Of a stretch of 64,000 nt of DNA, positions 46,337 through 54,866 are shown piece after piece. The number at the start of each line of letters is the position of its first letter. Within the stretch, counting starts at the first letter, position 1. Made by a program: the position numbers and the translations under genes. The notes under the pieces are model-generated. The model was not told the DNA's origin, made no database searches, and worked only from the letters and a program-made list of their open reading frames with translations. Location: positions 6,108,108 through 6,172,107 of the forward strand of contig NZ_JAHOOZ010000001.1 of assembly GCF_019075875.1 (NCBI RefSeq), given 5' to 3'. This DNA is from Novosphingobium sp. G106. Lineage in GTDB: Bacteria > Pseudomonadota > Alphaproteobacteria > Sphingomonadales > Sphingomonadaceae.

Positions 46337-46455
46337 CTCTCCATCAGCCCCGGCCTGCCGAGCCTTCCTCAGGCTGAGAACAGGAGCGACGACCGACTAG
46401 CGAAGCCGCGTTCAAATCCGTGAGCACGGGGTGCCCTGCCCTTGAGGCCGTCGAC

Positions 46456-46608
46456 CTACCGGCTCCCTGTACAAGCTGCCTTTTCAAGGCGAGCTTGGAT
46501 GATGCGTGAGACTTGTGTCGCCAACAATTCCCACGCCTTGGCAGCTGCGAGATGCTTCTCGCGAACGTTTTCGAGGACTTCGGTCTTGGCTGCAGCGCGA
46601 GCATGCAT
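46456..46608 (-). CDS. Small helical protein, hypothetical
   Basis: About 50 residues from ATG 46606-46608: MHARAAAKTEVLENVREKHL and AAAKAWELLATQVSRIIQAR. The heptad-like pattern of a single helix with alternating charge resembles small alphaproteobacterial proteins described only as hypothetical. The preceding codons also read sensibly, so translation could start at a TTG four codons earlier. Confidence 0.35.
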   Translation of the reverse strand: MHARAAAKTEVLENVREKHLAAAKAWELLATQVSRIIQARLEKAACTGSR

Positions 46609-46642
46609 TGCACGGGCCAAACATTCCTTGGGGTTTTCGGTC

Positions 46643-46933
46643 TCAGGCCATCTCCAGTCGGCGCATAAATTGCGCCTTCGGATCGACTCCGATTGGCCTC
46701 GCGCCTCGCCCCGCGACAATCCCCGAATACCTGGGCGCTGCCTTGCGCTGTGCGATGTGCCAGACGCCGCGCCGGCCGTGACTGACGGTGCATTGGTAGG
46801 ATCCGTCACGGTAGACATCGGTCTCACCAAGCGCTGAGCGCATGGCGATTTCCAGGATGGATGAGGCGCTAACGGCATCAAACTCGATGCATCTTAGCTG
46901 GTTATTCAATGGTATCAGCTTGAAGTGAGCCAC
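46643..46933 (-). CDS. Small conserved-looking hypothetical protein
   Basis: A 96-residue protein starting VAHFKLIPLNNQLRCIEFDA at a GTG (46931-46933) with AAGGGAAG upstream. It continues with ETDVYRDGSYQCTVSHGRRG and VWHIAQRKA, a short alpha-beta pattern. Similar short proteins of the form 'xYFKLIPL...' occur in sphingomonads, by recollection; no function known. Confidence 0.45.
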   Translation of the reverse strand: MAHFKLIPLNNQLRCIEFDAVSASSILEIAMRSALGETDVYRDGSYQCTVSHGRRGVWHIAQRKAAPRYSGIVAGRGARPIGVDPKAQFMRRLEMA

Positions 46934-47348
46934 TGCACCGCTTCCCTTTTTGGGCGGGAGCACGAGCGATGTCTCTCAGGCGCCGGCATGCCAGATCGGA
47001 GCTGGCGATAGCGCTCAGTACACCTACCGAAGGCTAAAGGCACGCGGTTGCTGCAGTGCGGCAGAATGGGCGGCGCAGCGTCGGGAGCGCGACGGGCACT
47101 ATCGGCCGACCCACCCCGATTTTGGCCCCGACGGCTTCTCGGAAAGCCTGCCAATCTTCAACGCCTGTAATGGCATTTTGCCTCGAAAGGCCGATTGAGC
47201 GCGCTATCTCCGGCCAGAGCGAGTAGGCGGTACCGGCGGCCGGATATCGCAACCGATGCGAGCGGCGCGTTTCCTGCCTGGCACATTGTCACCGGCCGCG
47301 ATTGTGGCTGTCGAGCCAGTTTTCATCTTTGAGAGATCTCACGCCGCA
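46934..47348. other. 415-base stretch without a supported gene
   Basis: Short open frames exist on both strands (for example 47034-47252 minus) but none has a ribosome site, composition or motif that supports it. The stretch precedes the mreB-like gene and may hold its promoter. GC content is lower than in the core. Confidence 0.5.
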
Positions 47349-48398
47349 ATGTCGATATTAGATTTGTTCTCCCTAACGCCGGCCGGCCTGGCCATCGATC
47401 TTGGTACCGCAAACACCGTTGTTTATGTGAAAGGTACGGGAGTAGTTCTTGCCGAGCCATCGGTCGTTGCCATCGAGACCGTCGATGGGATCGAGCGTGT
47501 CCTGGCCGTGGGCGAAGATGCCAAGCTGATGATGGGCAAGACACCCGAGAACATCAAAACGGTTCGACCCCTGCGCAACGGTGTTATCTCCGATCTCGAA
47601 GTCGCAGAGCAGATGATCAAGCACTTCATCGGCAAGGCGCTGGGGCGACAGGGTTTCTTTCATGTTGGGCCTGAAATCGTCATCTGCGTGCCTTCCGGTT
47701 CAACCCAGGTGGAGCGCCGGGCCATTCGCGATGCTGCCTCAAACGCGGGCGCCAGAAAGGTGTGGTTGATCGATGAACCCATGGCGGCTGCGATCGGGGC
47801 AGATTTGCCGGTTACGCATCCCGTGGGATCTATGGTCGTCGATATCGGCGGCGGGACGACCGAGGTCGGAGTGATCTCGATCGGCGGCATGAACATGAGC
47901 ATGTCGGCCCGGGTAGGCGGCGACAGCATGGATGAGGCCATCACGCTGCATGTTCGCAGGCATCACAATCTCCTGATCGGGGAGGCGACCGCGGAGCGTG
48001 TTAAGAAGACGCTGGGAGCGGCGATGGTCGACGACGCTGCCGCGGCCAAGCCAACGACGGCGCTGATCAAGGGCCGCGATATAGGGCAGGGCAGACCCAA
48101 AGAGATCGCTATCACCCAGGTCGAAATCGCAGACGCTCTGGCCGATTGCGTCGGCCAGATCGTTCAGGTCGTTCGCAGCACGCTTGAAAGCACGGCGCCG
48201 GAGATCGCAGCGGATATCATCGAAGGTGGTATCATCCTGACGGGAGGAGGCTCGCTTCTCACCGGGATCGATACAGTTCTGGCCCTCGCCACCGGGCTGC
48301 CTGTCCGCGTCGCGGATAACCCGCTCAATTGTGTAGCGATCGGAGCGGGCCGGACGCTTGAGGACCCAGTCTATCAGAGCGTACTCCATGGTGCCTAA
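47349..48398 (+). CDS. MreB-like actin homologue (orphan paralogue)
   Basis: A 349-residue actin-fold protein. Phosphate 1 loop: LAIDLGTANTVVYVKGTGVV; PHOSPHATE 2: GSMVVDIGGGTTEVGVISIG; adenosine motif: GGIILTGGGSLLTGIDTVLA. IDEPMAAAIGADLPV is typical MreB. The N-terminus MSILDLFSLTPAG lacks the longer amphipathic helix of some MreB proteins. No mreC, mreD, rodA or pbp2 follows, whereas the cell's main mreB normally heads such a cluster. It is therefore a second copy, perhaps for an island function or shape change under stress. Confidence 0.9.
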   Translation: MSILDLFSLTPAGLAIDLGTANTVVYVKGTGVVLAEPSVVAIETVDGIERVLAVGEDAKLMMGKTPENIKTVRPLRNGVISDLEVAEQMIKHFIGKALGRQGFFHVGPEIVICVPSGSTQVERRAIRDAASNAGARKVWLIDEPMAAAIGADLPVTHPVGSMVVDIGGGTTEVGVISIGGMNMSMSARVGGDSMDEAITLHVRRHHNLLIGEATAERVKKTLGAAMVDDAAAAKPTTALIKGRDIGQGRPKEIAITQVEIADALADCVGQIVQVVRSTLESTAPEIAADIIEGGIILTGGGSLLTGIDTVLALATGLPVRVADNPLNCVAIGAGRTLEDPVYQSVLHGA

Positions 48399-48511
48399 AA
48401 TGGTGCCGGAGAACCGATCGCTTGATCTGCGGCTCGACGGCGAAGGCATCATTTCGTGCATCGGCCCGGCGTGCCAACTATGCTTCCGCAAAGGGACGTG
48501 AAGGGTACTCC

Positions 48512-48769
48512 ATGGCCAAGCTGCAACTGAAAATCGGCGATCTCGTCCGGCGTGATCCGGGAGACGTTTGGCGCATCCTCTCGATACCCGCCGGCTACAA
48601 TCCGGTTACAGACCGAGCAGAATGTCTTTGCGAGCGGCCGCCTCTTGGTTGGCTCCAGCCCGATGGAAAGCGCGGTACGCCTTGGGCAAAGCAAGGGCGA
48701 ACAGAGCGCTTCGATATTTCGGATCTCAAGCTTCTCGACACGGATACGCTCGAGCGGCCGCAGGATTGA
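48512..48769 (+). CDS. Small hypothetical protein
   Basis: An 85-residue acidic-basic protein beginning MAKLQLKIGDLVRRDPGDVW, with RILSIPAGYNPVTDRAECLC and RPPLGWLQPDGKRGTPWAKQ. The start looks like an SH3-like 'KIGDLV' barrel strand. GGGTACTCC precedes the ATG. No family recognised. Confidence 0.55.
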   Translation: MAKLQLKIGDLVRRDPGDVWRILSIPAGYNPVTDRAECLCERPPLGWLQPDGKRGTPWAKQGRTERFDISDLKLLDTDTLERPQD

Positions 48770-49049
48770 GGCAGTTTTGCACTTCGTCGCGAAAGGCAAA
48801 TTCGCTGGTCAGCTGAACGTGAGGTCGATCTGCGCCCACATTGCTGCTGTTCGAAGGTCAATTTCATTCTCTCGAAAGCTGCCACCCCTTCAGTCGTCTC
48901 GGCCGAGGTGCGCCAGCAAGCCAGACGCGGCCAGACTTCGGATCTATCCGATCATATTTGCCTACGGCTCGACGCATGGTGGACGGCCTCGGAACATGCG
49001 CTGGAATCGCCAGTTTAGTGATGCAGGGCATTGCCAGTGGGAGCGAGCT

Positions 49050-49259
49050 ATGAAGAAGCTTATCGGAACATTGGCGTTGATTTCTGCGGTCGGCATTTCC
49101 GGATCTGCTGAGGCCAAAGGTGCGGTTAAGGGGGCAGTCGTGGGCGCTGCCGCCGGTCACATGGTTGGGCACGGCCATGCGGTGGCAGGGGCCGCCGCGG
49201 GCGCGGCAATCGGACATCACCACGCAAAGGTAAAGGCGCGCAAAGCCGCGGCGGCCTGA
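49050..49259 (+). CDS. Small exported glycine-zipper protein
   Basis: A 69-residue protein: signal peptide MKKLIGTLALISAVGISGSA, then AVKGAVVGAAAGHMVGHGHA and AVAGAAAGAAIGHHHAKVKA. Two glycine zippers and five His suggest a membrane-associated, possibly metal-binding peptide. GGGAGC lies seven bases before the ATG. It echoes the larger glycine-zipper protein at 2090-2467. Confidence 0.65.
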   Translation: MKKLIGTLALISAVGISGSAEAKGAVKGAVVGAAAGHMVGHGHAVAGAAAGAAIGHHHAKVKARKAAAA

Positions 49260-49360
49260 TCTCCTGCATCAACATTGTCGATTTCGTAGCTCGGTAGCGT
49301 CGCTGGCGTTTTGCTGCGGCCCTGAACGTCCGGGACTGGCGAAGCAGCTAGGACAAACCT

Positions 49361-49708
49361 GTGCGCAAGCTATTTGACCGCCTGACGGCTGGGTGTGCTC
49401 GATTCACCGGCCGGCCAGCGATGTTTGGAATTTGCATTCTCCTGGCACTCATAGGCGTCGCAGCCTATGTTTCAGGCGACGATCACTTCTTGAATGGCGC
49501 TAACCTCGGCCTCAGCGTTGTCACTTTGCTATTGCTGCCGATCCTCCAGGCCACACAAAATCGCGACGGCGCGGCTCTCCAGGCAAAGCTGGATGAGCTA
49601 ATCAAATCGAACATCCATGCCCGAGACGCGCTCATTGGGCTCGAAAGCAAAGGCGAACAGGAAATCGAAGCGCTACGCCAGAGCGTCGTTGATCCGGCGC
49701 GAGAATAG
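49361..49708 (+). CDS. Low-affinity iron permease family protein
   Basis: A 115-residue protein with two or three helices (MFGICILLALIGVAAYVSGD and GLSVVTLLLLPILQATQNRD), then a charged tail with AALQAKLDELIKSNIHARDA. This pattern is that of the bacterial 'low affinity iron permease' family related to fungal Fet4. Actual iron transport by bacterial members is not shown. Start is a GTG at 49361. Confidence 0.75.
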   Translation: MRKLFDRLTAGCARFTGRPAMFGICILLALIGVAAYVSGDDHFLNGANLGLSVVTLLLLPILQATQNRDGAALQAKLDELIKSNIHARDALIGLESKGEQEIEALRQSVVDPARE

Positions 49709-49709
49709 C

Positions 49710-50033
49710 GTGCGCCACTTCGCGCCGCTGGTCCCTGGAATGGTCGGCGCCCTATGCGTTTCGAGCGGGAACGCAGCATTTGCAGACGACAAGGCGCCAC
49801 CATCGTTCTCTCTTTCGCTGCGCGATACGCTGGATGGCTGGGACAATGCAGCCGGGCGTGTGACACGCGGCGCCGACGTCCTGAATAAACTGCAGGTGGC
49901 CGCCACGCTCCAAGGCGATCAGTTTGCATTGGACGGTCTGAGTACTCATCGCCAGATATTTCTGGAAGGCAGGGCCTGGATTAGGCATGTTGATTGTGCG
50001 GCAGTGAGTTCGAGCGTGATTGGCGCGGGTTGA
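49710..50033 (+). pseudogene. Carbohydrate porin (OprB-like), N-terminal fragment
   Basis: A GTG start (49710) gives a signal peptide and SLSLRDTLDGWDNAAGRVTR, GADVLNKLQVAATLQGDQFA, the start of an OprB-type beta barrel. Full-length porins have about 400 residues; here the frame leaves family sequence after about 75 residues and stops at 107. It is a truncated remnant 2 bases after the permease gene. Confidence 0.68.
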
Positions 50034-50123
50034 TGCTTCAGTTGGTTCCACCACTGGCGTTGGAACTGTGACCTGTATCCCGTCGTTGTATGAGCAGATG
50101 ACGATCACAGCCTGGACTCAGCA

Positions 50124-50429
50124 ATGCACACGATGACAGATGCCGACCGAGAAGCGGCAAATGCACTCCGCGAGATATTGGCGGATATCTCAGGGTTCTG
50201 GCACCGAGCCGGCGATGATAGTCCGCTCTGCCAGGCCATGGCGCGACATCGTATGGAAGCCGAGCATCGCCTTGCCGATAAACTTGCACCTTTTGTGACC
50301 GTTCCTCCGCCCGCAAAGGCCGCGCCGGCCTACGAGCAAACTGTCAGATCGGTGCAACAGGAAATGATATCGCTGCCGCGCTTTCACGGACCGGTGCTGG
50401 CGCACGCGCACAGGGGAATCAAATCCTAA
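50124..50429 (+). CDS. Hypothetical protein
   Basis: A 101-residue protein starting MHTMTDADREAANALREILA. Helical first half, then a proline-rich link (FVTVPPPAKAAPAYE). No family recognised. ATG 50124 has no strong ribosome site. Possible alternative start at the second Met three codons later. Confidence 0.42.
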   Translation: MHTMTDADREAANALREILADISGFWHRAGDDSPLCQAMARHRMEAEHRLADKLAPFVTVPPPAKAAPAYEQTVRSVQQEMISLPRFHGPVLAHAHRGIKS

Positions 50430-50464
50430 ACGCCGTCTATTGGAGGACTAAGCATCGGGTCTGC

Positions 50465-51247
50465 TCAAACATCGGGAGAGGCTTTCGCTTCCTCCATCGC
50501 TTGCGCCAAAATCCGGGCGATACGCTCCCATCCCCGCTCGTCGAAAATCTCGTTCTGTCTTATCTCGAGTTCGACGTATGGAATTTTCGCCGCGAAGGCA
50601 TGGCTTGGAACGGTGAAATCGGTTTCGTCCATCCGGTAGGGCTCGTTGTCTCCGATCGTCAAACCCTCGATGGATTGTAGGGACGCAAGCACAGCTTGGG
50701 CGAAACGCGTGTTGCCTTCCGAATGCAGCACGCCGATTTCCCAAGGCCTGTCGATTTCGCCAAGCCGCGGCGTGAAGCTGTGGAGCGATACCAGGATTGT
50801 CGCCCGTCCAGCGGCGTTACGCTCGGCGAGCAGGCCCGCGATCGCCGCGTGATAGGGAAGAAATATCGCGTCGATGCGCTCCTGCGCGCTCCGCAGGGAC
50901 AAGCCGATGTTGCCAGGAATGGCCGTTCCATCGCAGACCTGCGCAATCGAACCCCCATGGCCGACTTGGCGATTGCAGTCGATGACGAGCCGCGAATAGC
51001 GCTGCTCGACGAACGGCGCGTCGAGGATCGCAGAGAGCCGCTGACCGAGACGCGACACCCCGATGTCGAGTGCGATGTGTCGGCTGAGCTCCTGCGCGGC
51101 GAGGCCGAGGTTGTCGAGGCGTTCGGGGACCAAATTACCGGCGTGATCGCCCAGCAGCAGGAACAATGAACTTCCGCTGCGGTTAGTGATCCTGACCGGC
51201 GCAGCATCCCGAAAAGTGAGCAAGCCGCGGCTCGAACTGCTTGTCAT
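50465..51247 (-). CDS. N-formylglutamate amidohydrolase family protein
   Basis: A 260-residue hydrolase of the HutG-like N-formylglutamate deformylase family. It shows GDHAGNLVPE near the N-terminus, SRLVIDCNRQVG and LVSLHSFTPR, providing His and Asp metal ligands. Relatives release formate from N-formylglutamate or open similar amides. It diverges from the first transglutaminase gene with almost no gap, a grouping that suggests linked action on glutamyl or glutaminyl peptides. Start at ATG 51245-51247; a GTG upstream is an alternative. Confidence 0.83.
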   Translation of the reverse strand: MTSSSSRGLLTFRDAAPVRITNRSGSSLFLLLGDHAGNLVPERLDNLGLAAQELSRHIALDIGVSRLGQRLSAILDAPFVEQRYSRLVIDCNRQVGHGGSIAQVCDGTAIPGNIGLSLRSAQERIDAIFLPYHAAIAGLLAERNAAGRATILVSLHSFTPRLGEIDRPWEIGVLHSEGNTRFAQAVLASLQSIEGLTIGDNEPYRMDETDFTVPSHAFAAKIPYVELEIRQNEIFDERGWERIARILAQAMEEAKASPDV

Positions 51248-51263
51248 GCTTCGTGGATTTCCG

Positions 51264-52181
51264 ATGCCTTTGGTAAACCTGTCACACGTCACCACCTATA
51301 CCTACAGCCAGCCGGTGCGTTTCGGCGAGCATAGGCTCATGGTGCGTCCGCGCGAGAGCTATGACCAGCACCTCCTGACCGCCGAGCTTGCAATCGATCC
51401 GGAGCCAAGCTCCGTTCGTTGGCTCCACGACGTCTTCGGCAATGCGGTGGCCATCGCCACCTTCGATCACCGCGCCGACTATCTGCGGATCGAGAGTACT
51501 GCCCGCCTAATCCACCATCCGAGCGAGCTCGAGGACGTTCACATCGAGGAATACGCGCGAACCTATCCCTTCACCTACTCTTCTGAAGAAATGCCGGATC
51601 TCCTACGCTCGATCGAGCGCCAGCATCTGGATCCGGCCCGCGCGATCGATACCTGGGCCAGGCGCTTCGTCGGCGCCCCCGACGCGAGCACGCTCGCCAT
51701 GCTCACCGACATGACGAGCGCGATAAAGCGAGAGTTTACCTACTTGCCGCGCTATCAGAAGGGTACTCAGACGCCGCTCGAAACGCTGGAGCGCAAGACC
51801 GGCACTTGCCGTGACTACGCAATGCTGATGATCGAGGCCGTGCGCGCGCTCGGCCTCGCTGCGCGGTTCGTCTCGGGCTACGTCTACAATCCCTCGGGCC
51901 GTCGCCGGCGGCTCGGCGGCGGCAACACCCATGCTTGGGTGCGCGTCTACCTACCGGGATCGGGCTGGGTGGAGTTCGACCCGACCAACGCGATCACCGG
52001 CACAAGCGGCCTCATCCGCGTCGCGGTCGCGCGCGACATCTATCAGGCTATCCCTGTCTCCGGGACGTGGTCGGGTTTTCCCGGAAGCTACCTCGGCATG
52101 GACGTTTCGGTCGATGCCCATGTCGAGATCTCAGAGCCGTCCGGCTCGACCCCGCCAACCCTGTCTTCTGGAGTTTCCTGA
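51264..52181 (+). CDS. Transglutaminase-like cysteine protease
   Basis: A 305-residue protein. The N-terminal beta domain (residues 1-130, TYTYSQPVRFGEHRLMVRPR) is the bacterial transglutaminase N-region. The catalytic core has Cys in TGTCRDYAMLMIEAVRALG, His in GNTHAWVRVYLPGSGWVEFD and the Asp in FDPTN. Such proteins act as proteases or amidases on unknown substrates. Its stop is immediately followed by a second, related gene. The start MPLVNLSHVTTYTY at 51264 avoids overlap with the divergent gene. Confidence 0.87.
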   Translation: MPLVNLSHVTTYTYSQPVRFGEHRLMVRPRESYDQHLLTAELAIDPEPSSVRWLHDVFGNAVAIATFDHRADYLRIESTARLIHHPSELEDVHIEEYARTYPFTYSSEEMPDLLRSIERQHLDPARAIDTWARRFVGAPDASTLAMLTDMTSAIKREFTYLPRYQKGTQTPLETLERKTGTCRDYAMLMIEAVRALGLAARFVSGYVYNPSGRRRRLGGGNTHAWVRVYLPGSGWVEFDPTNAITGTSGLIRVAVARDIYQAIPVSGTWSGFPGSYLGMDVSVDAHVEISEPSGSTPPTLSSGVS

Positions 52182-52994
52182 ATGCTCATCCGGGCCGGCT
52201 ACAACATCCGTTTGGAAAGCGACGTGGCGACGCCGATGCTGGCGGCGCTCAGCATTCACCCCTCGCGAAACAAGGATCTGCGCACACCGCATCGGATCGT
52301 CACGACGCCGGAGGTGCCGATCTACGACTATATCGACCAGTTCGGGAATATCTGCTCGCGCGTGACGATCCCAAGCGGCGGGCTGACCTTGGCCTGCGAT
52401 TTCACCATTGAGGACGATGGACAGCCGGATCCTGCCGCACCGGACGCGATCCAGCATGCGATCGAGGATCTGCCCGATGACATCCTCGTCTACTTGCTCG
52501 CCAGCCGCTACTGCGAAACCGACCGGCTCGCCGAGACAGCCTGGTCGCTATTCGGTGCCACGCAGCCCGGTTGGGTCCGTGTGCAGGCGATAGTCGCTTT
52601 CGTGCATGATCATATCGAGTTCGGCTACCATCACGCGCGGTCGTCGCGCACGGCTTGGGAAGGCTATCAGGAGCAGATCGGCGTCTGCCGCGACTTCGCG
52701 CACCTGGCGATTACCCTGTGCCGCTGCATGAATATCCCCGCGCGTTATTGCACCGGCTATCTCGGTGATATCGGCGTACCGGCGGTCGACGCACCAATGG
52801 ACTTCTCTGCCTGGTTCGATGTCTATTTGGGCGGTGAATGGTACACTTTCGATGCGCGCCATAACGCACCGCGGATCGGTCGCATCCTGATGGCGCGGGG
52901 GCGGGATGCGACTGACGCAGCTCTGACCACCACCTTTGGGCCGACAAGTCTTGCCAATTTTGAAGTCCATACAGATGAGGTCGCCGGGGGATAA
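52182..52994 (+). CDS. Second transglutaminase-like protein
   Basis: A 270-residue protein read directly after the previous gene, stop and start adjacent. It has GVCRDFAHLAITLCRCMNIP with the catalytic Cys and YTFDARHNAPRIGR with the Asp. Where the His of other transglutaminases stands it has DFSAWFDVYL, Ser in place of the His of the preceding gene's HAW. It may be a paralogue with altered chemistry, or the Ser may be usual in this subfamily. N-terminal beta domain ends about residue 80. Confidence 0.82.
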   Translation: MLIRAGYNIRLESDVATPMLAALSIHPSRNKDLRTPHRIVTTPEVPIYDYIDQFGNICSRVTIPSGGLTLACDFTIEDDGQPDPAAPDAIQHAIEDLPDDILVYLLASRYCETDRLAETAWSLFGATQPGWVRVQAIVAFVHDHIEFGYHHARSSRTAWEGYQEQIGVCRDFAHLAITLCRCMNIPARYCTGYLGDIGVPAVDAPMDFSAWFDVYLGGEWYTFDARHNAPRIGRILMARGRDATDAALTTTFGPTSLANFEVHTDEVAGG

Positions 52995-53071
52995 TTTACG
53001 CTAGGCCAAGTTTGGCCGATGGCAGTTCACCCAGGCGATCTCACAGGCGGAATTCGGGTAAGACCATGTGC

Positions 53072-53591
53072 TCAGGCACCAAGGGTTCGGGTCATATATG
53101 TTGCGCCCGCGCCGTAGCTGGCGAGCTTCTCCCTCATTGCAGGTTCGTCAGCCTCCGCAAATCCCGCTTTGGCCCAGAAGGCGGTGGCGTCATTGACTGC
53201 GACAAGCGCGATCGCGCGCCAACCGTCGCGGCGTGCCTGATCGGCTAACCGGTCGATGATGATCCGCGTGAGGTTCTTGCCCTGCGCCTCGCGGAGAAGA
53301 GCCAGATCATGCAGATAGAGCACCTCGGCGTCGTTCGGGAGGGCTTGGACCAGGCTATTGAGCGGCGGCGCGCTTCGCGCCGTCCACGGATAGGCAATGA
53401 GGTACCCCAGCATCCTGCCGGTTCCCCTCGTCGAGTACGAAGCATCCCTGAGGAAAGAGCTTAAGCCGCTCGGCAAAGCAGCGCCTGTCCTCGAAGTGAT
53501 CAGGAAAGGCTTCGCGAGCAACGCGAATGACACCATCGAGATCACTGATCGCCATTTCGCGCCAGAAGGCCTCGCTTGCCGGCCCTCCCAT
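53072..53591 (-). pseudogene. GNAT acetyltransferase, frameshifted
   Basis: Frame one, from ATG 53589-53591, gives MAISDLDGVIRVAREAFPDH and CFVLDEGN. Frame two continues RMLGYLIAYPWTARS, then LHDLALLREAQGKNLTRIII for the acetyl-CoA loop and AFWAKAGFAEAD. A single indel near 53,420 in GGTTCCCCTCG separates them. The start overlaps the end of the upstream flavoprotein gene as TGATATG, so they were translationally coupled. Confidence 0.75.
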
Positions 53592-53592
53592 A

Positions 53593-54835
53593 TCAAAAGC
53601 CGGTTTTCGCGCTGAACCGGTAGGGATCAAAGCAGGCTGCATCAGGATCGATCCGTCCGGCGAAGCCCTCGGACAGCAGATCGGCCGCGAGCGCCGCAAA
53701 TGCGATGCCGTTGCCGCCGAAGCCGGCGGCAAGCCAGACACGGTGCATATGGGCGGCACGTCCGATGGCAGGGAGGCCGTCGGGAGAACTGCCGAAAGTC
53801 GCCGACCACGCGCTATCGACGGGCAGCGGGTCCGAACCCAGCAAGGCAGCAAGCTTGGCGGCGATCGTGCCGGCCTTGGTTCCGATCAAGGCATCGCGTC
53901 GTTGGGCATCGATCACGCTTTCGTCCTCGCCGCCGGCGATGACCCGGCCCTCGGCATCCACGCGGATATAGAGATAGGGATCCGATGCCTCCCAGATCAT
54001 GGCATTCTCGCGCCACAGCGGCGCAGTGCCCGGGGATGTGGCCATGACGAATGTCGAAAGGAGTTTGAACTGCGACGGCAGAAACAGCGTCGCACGCTCA
54101 TAGCCGCTGGCTAAGACCACCTGACGCGCCTCTAGCCTATTCCCCTCGGCCAGCGAGAGGGTCACGCCCTGTTCGTGCTCGTCCATCGCGATGACGTCGC
54201 AGGGGTAGTGGACCCGCGCGCCGCGCGTCTCGCGATATCGAGCATCCCGTGCGCCAGTTGCACCGGATCGACTTCGAAGCCGCCATCGGAAACGATCGCC
54301 GCGCGCGGCCGAATGCCGAAGCGCCGTGCGACCGCATCGCCATCCAGAAAGGCGCTGGGCAAACCATGACGCTCGTGGAACGCCGCCTCTCGTCGCAGGC
54401 CGTCCGCATCGAGCTGGCCGCCCGCAAGATAGACGGTGGGGCGATCTAGCCGCGCGCAATCGATCCCGAGCGCGTCGATCCGATCGGCGAGACCGCGAAC
54501 CGCGTGGTAGACGCGCGTCCAGCGCCGCGCGGCTTCCGCCTCTCCGATATCCGCCGCAAGCGTGCTCATCGGAACGTCCATCGCCCACATCGATTCGGCC
54601 GTCGAAGCTGCGGTGCTCCCCATTCCGGAAGGGCGACGGTCGAGCACTACTACCGAATGTCCCTCGGCGCTGAAGCGTTCGGCGAGGATCGAACCCATGA
54701 CGCCCGAGCCGATGACGGCGACGTCGCTTCGCCCATCCGCCAGCGGATCGGCCCGAGGAATGTCCCAGGCATCCTCATTCCACGACGGGCGCCCGCCGCG
54801 TAGATCCGGGATTCGGTCAGGGTCACAGGCGCTGT
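53593..54835 (-). pseudogene. FAD-dependent oxidoreductase (DAO family), frameshifted
   Basis: Reading down the minus strand: VAVIGSGVMGSILAERFSAE (FAD motif), STAASTAESMWAMDVPM, then a break in the GC-rich stretch 54,210-54,240, then ARVHYPCDVIAMDEHEQGVT, GYERATLFLPSQFKLLS and GFGGNGIAFAALAADLL. One indel explains the shift. The first frame is open upstream to about 54,835 with no clear start codon, so a second defect is possible. The family oxidises amines or amino acids. It forms a coupled pair with the GNAT gene. Confidence 0.75.
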
Positions 54836-54866
54836 GCCAGGCGTGCGAATTCGATGGCCGCGAGCC

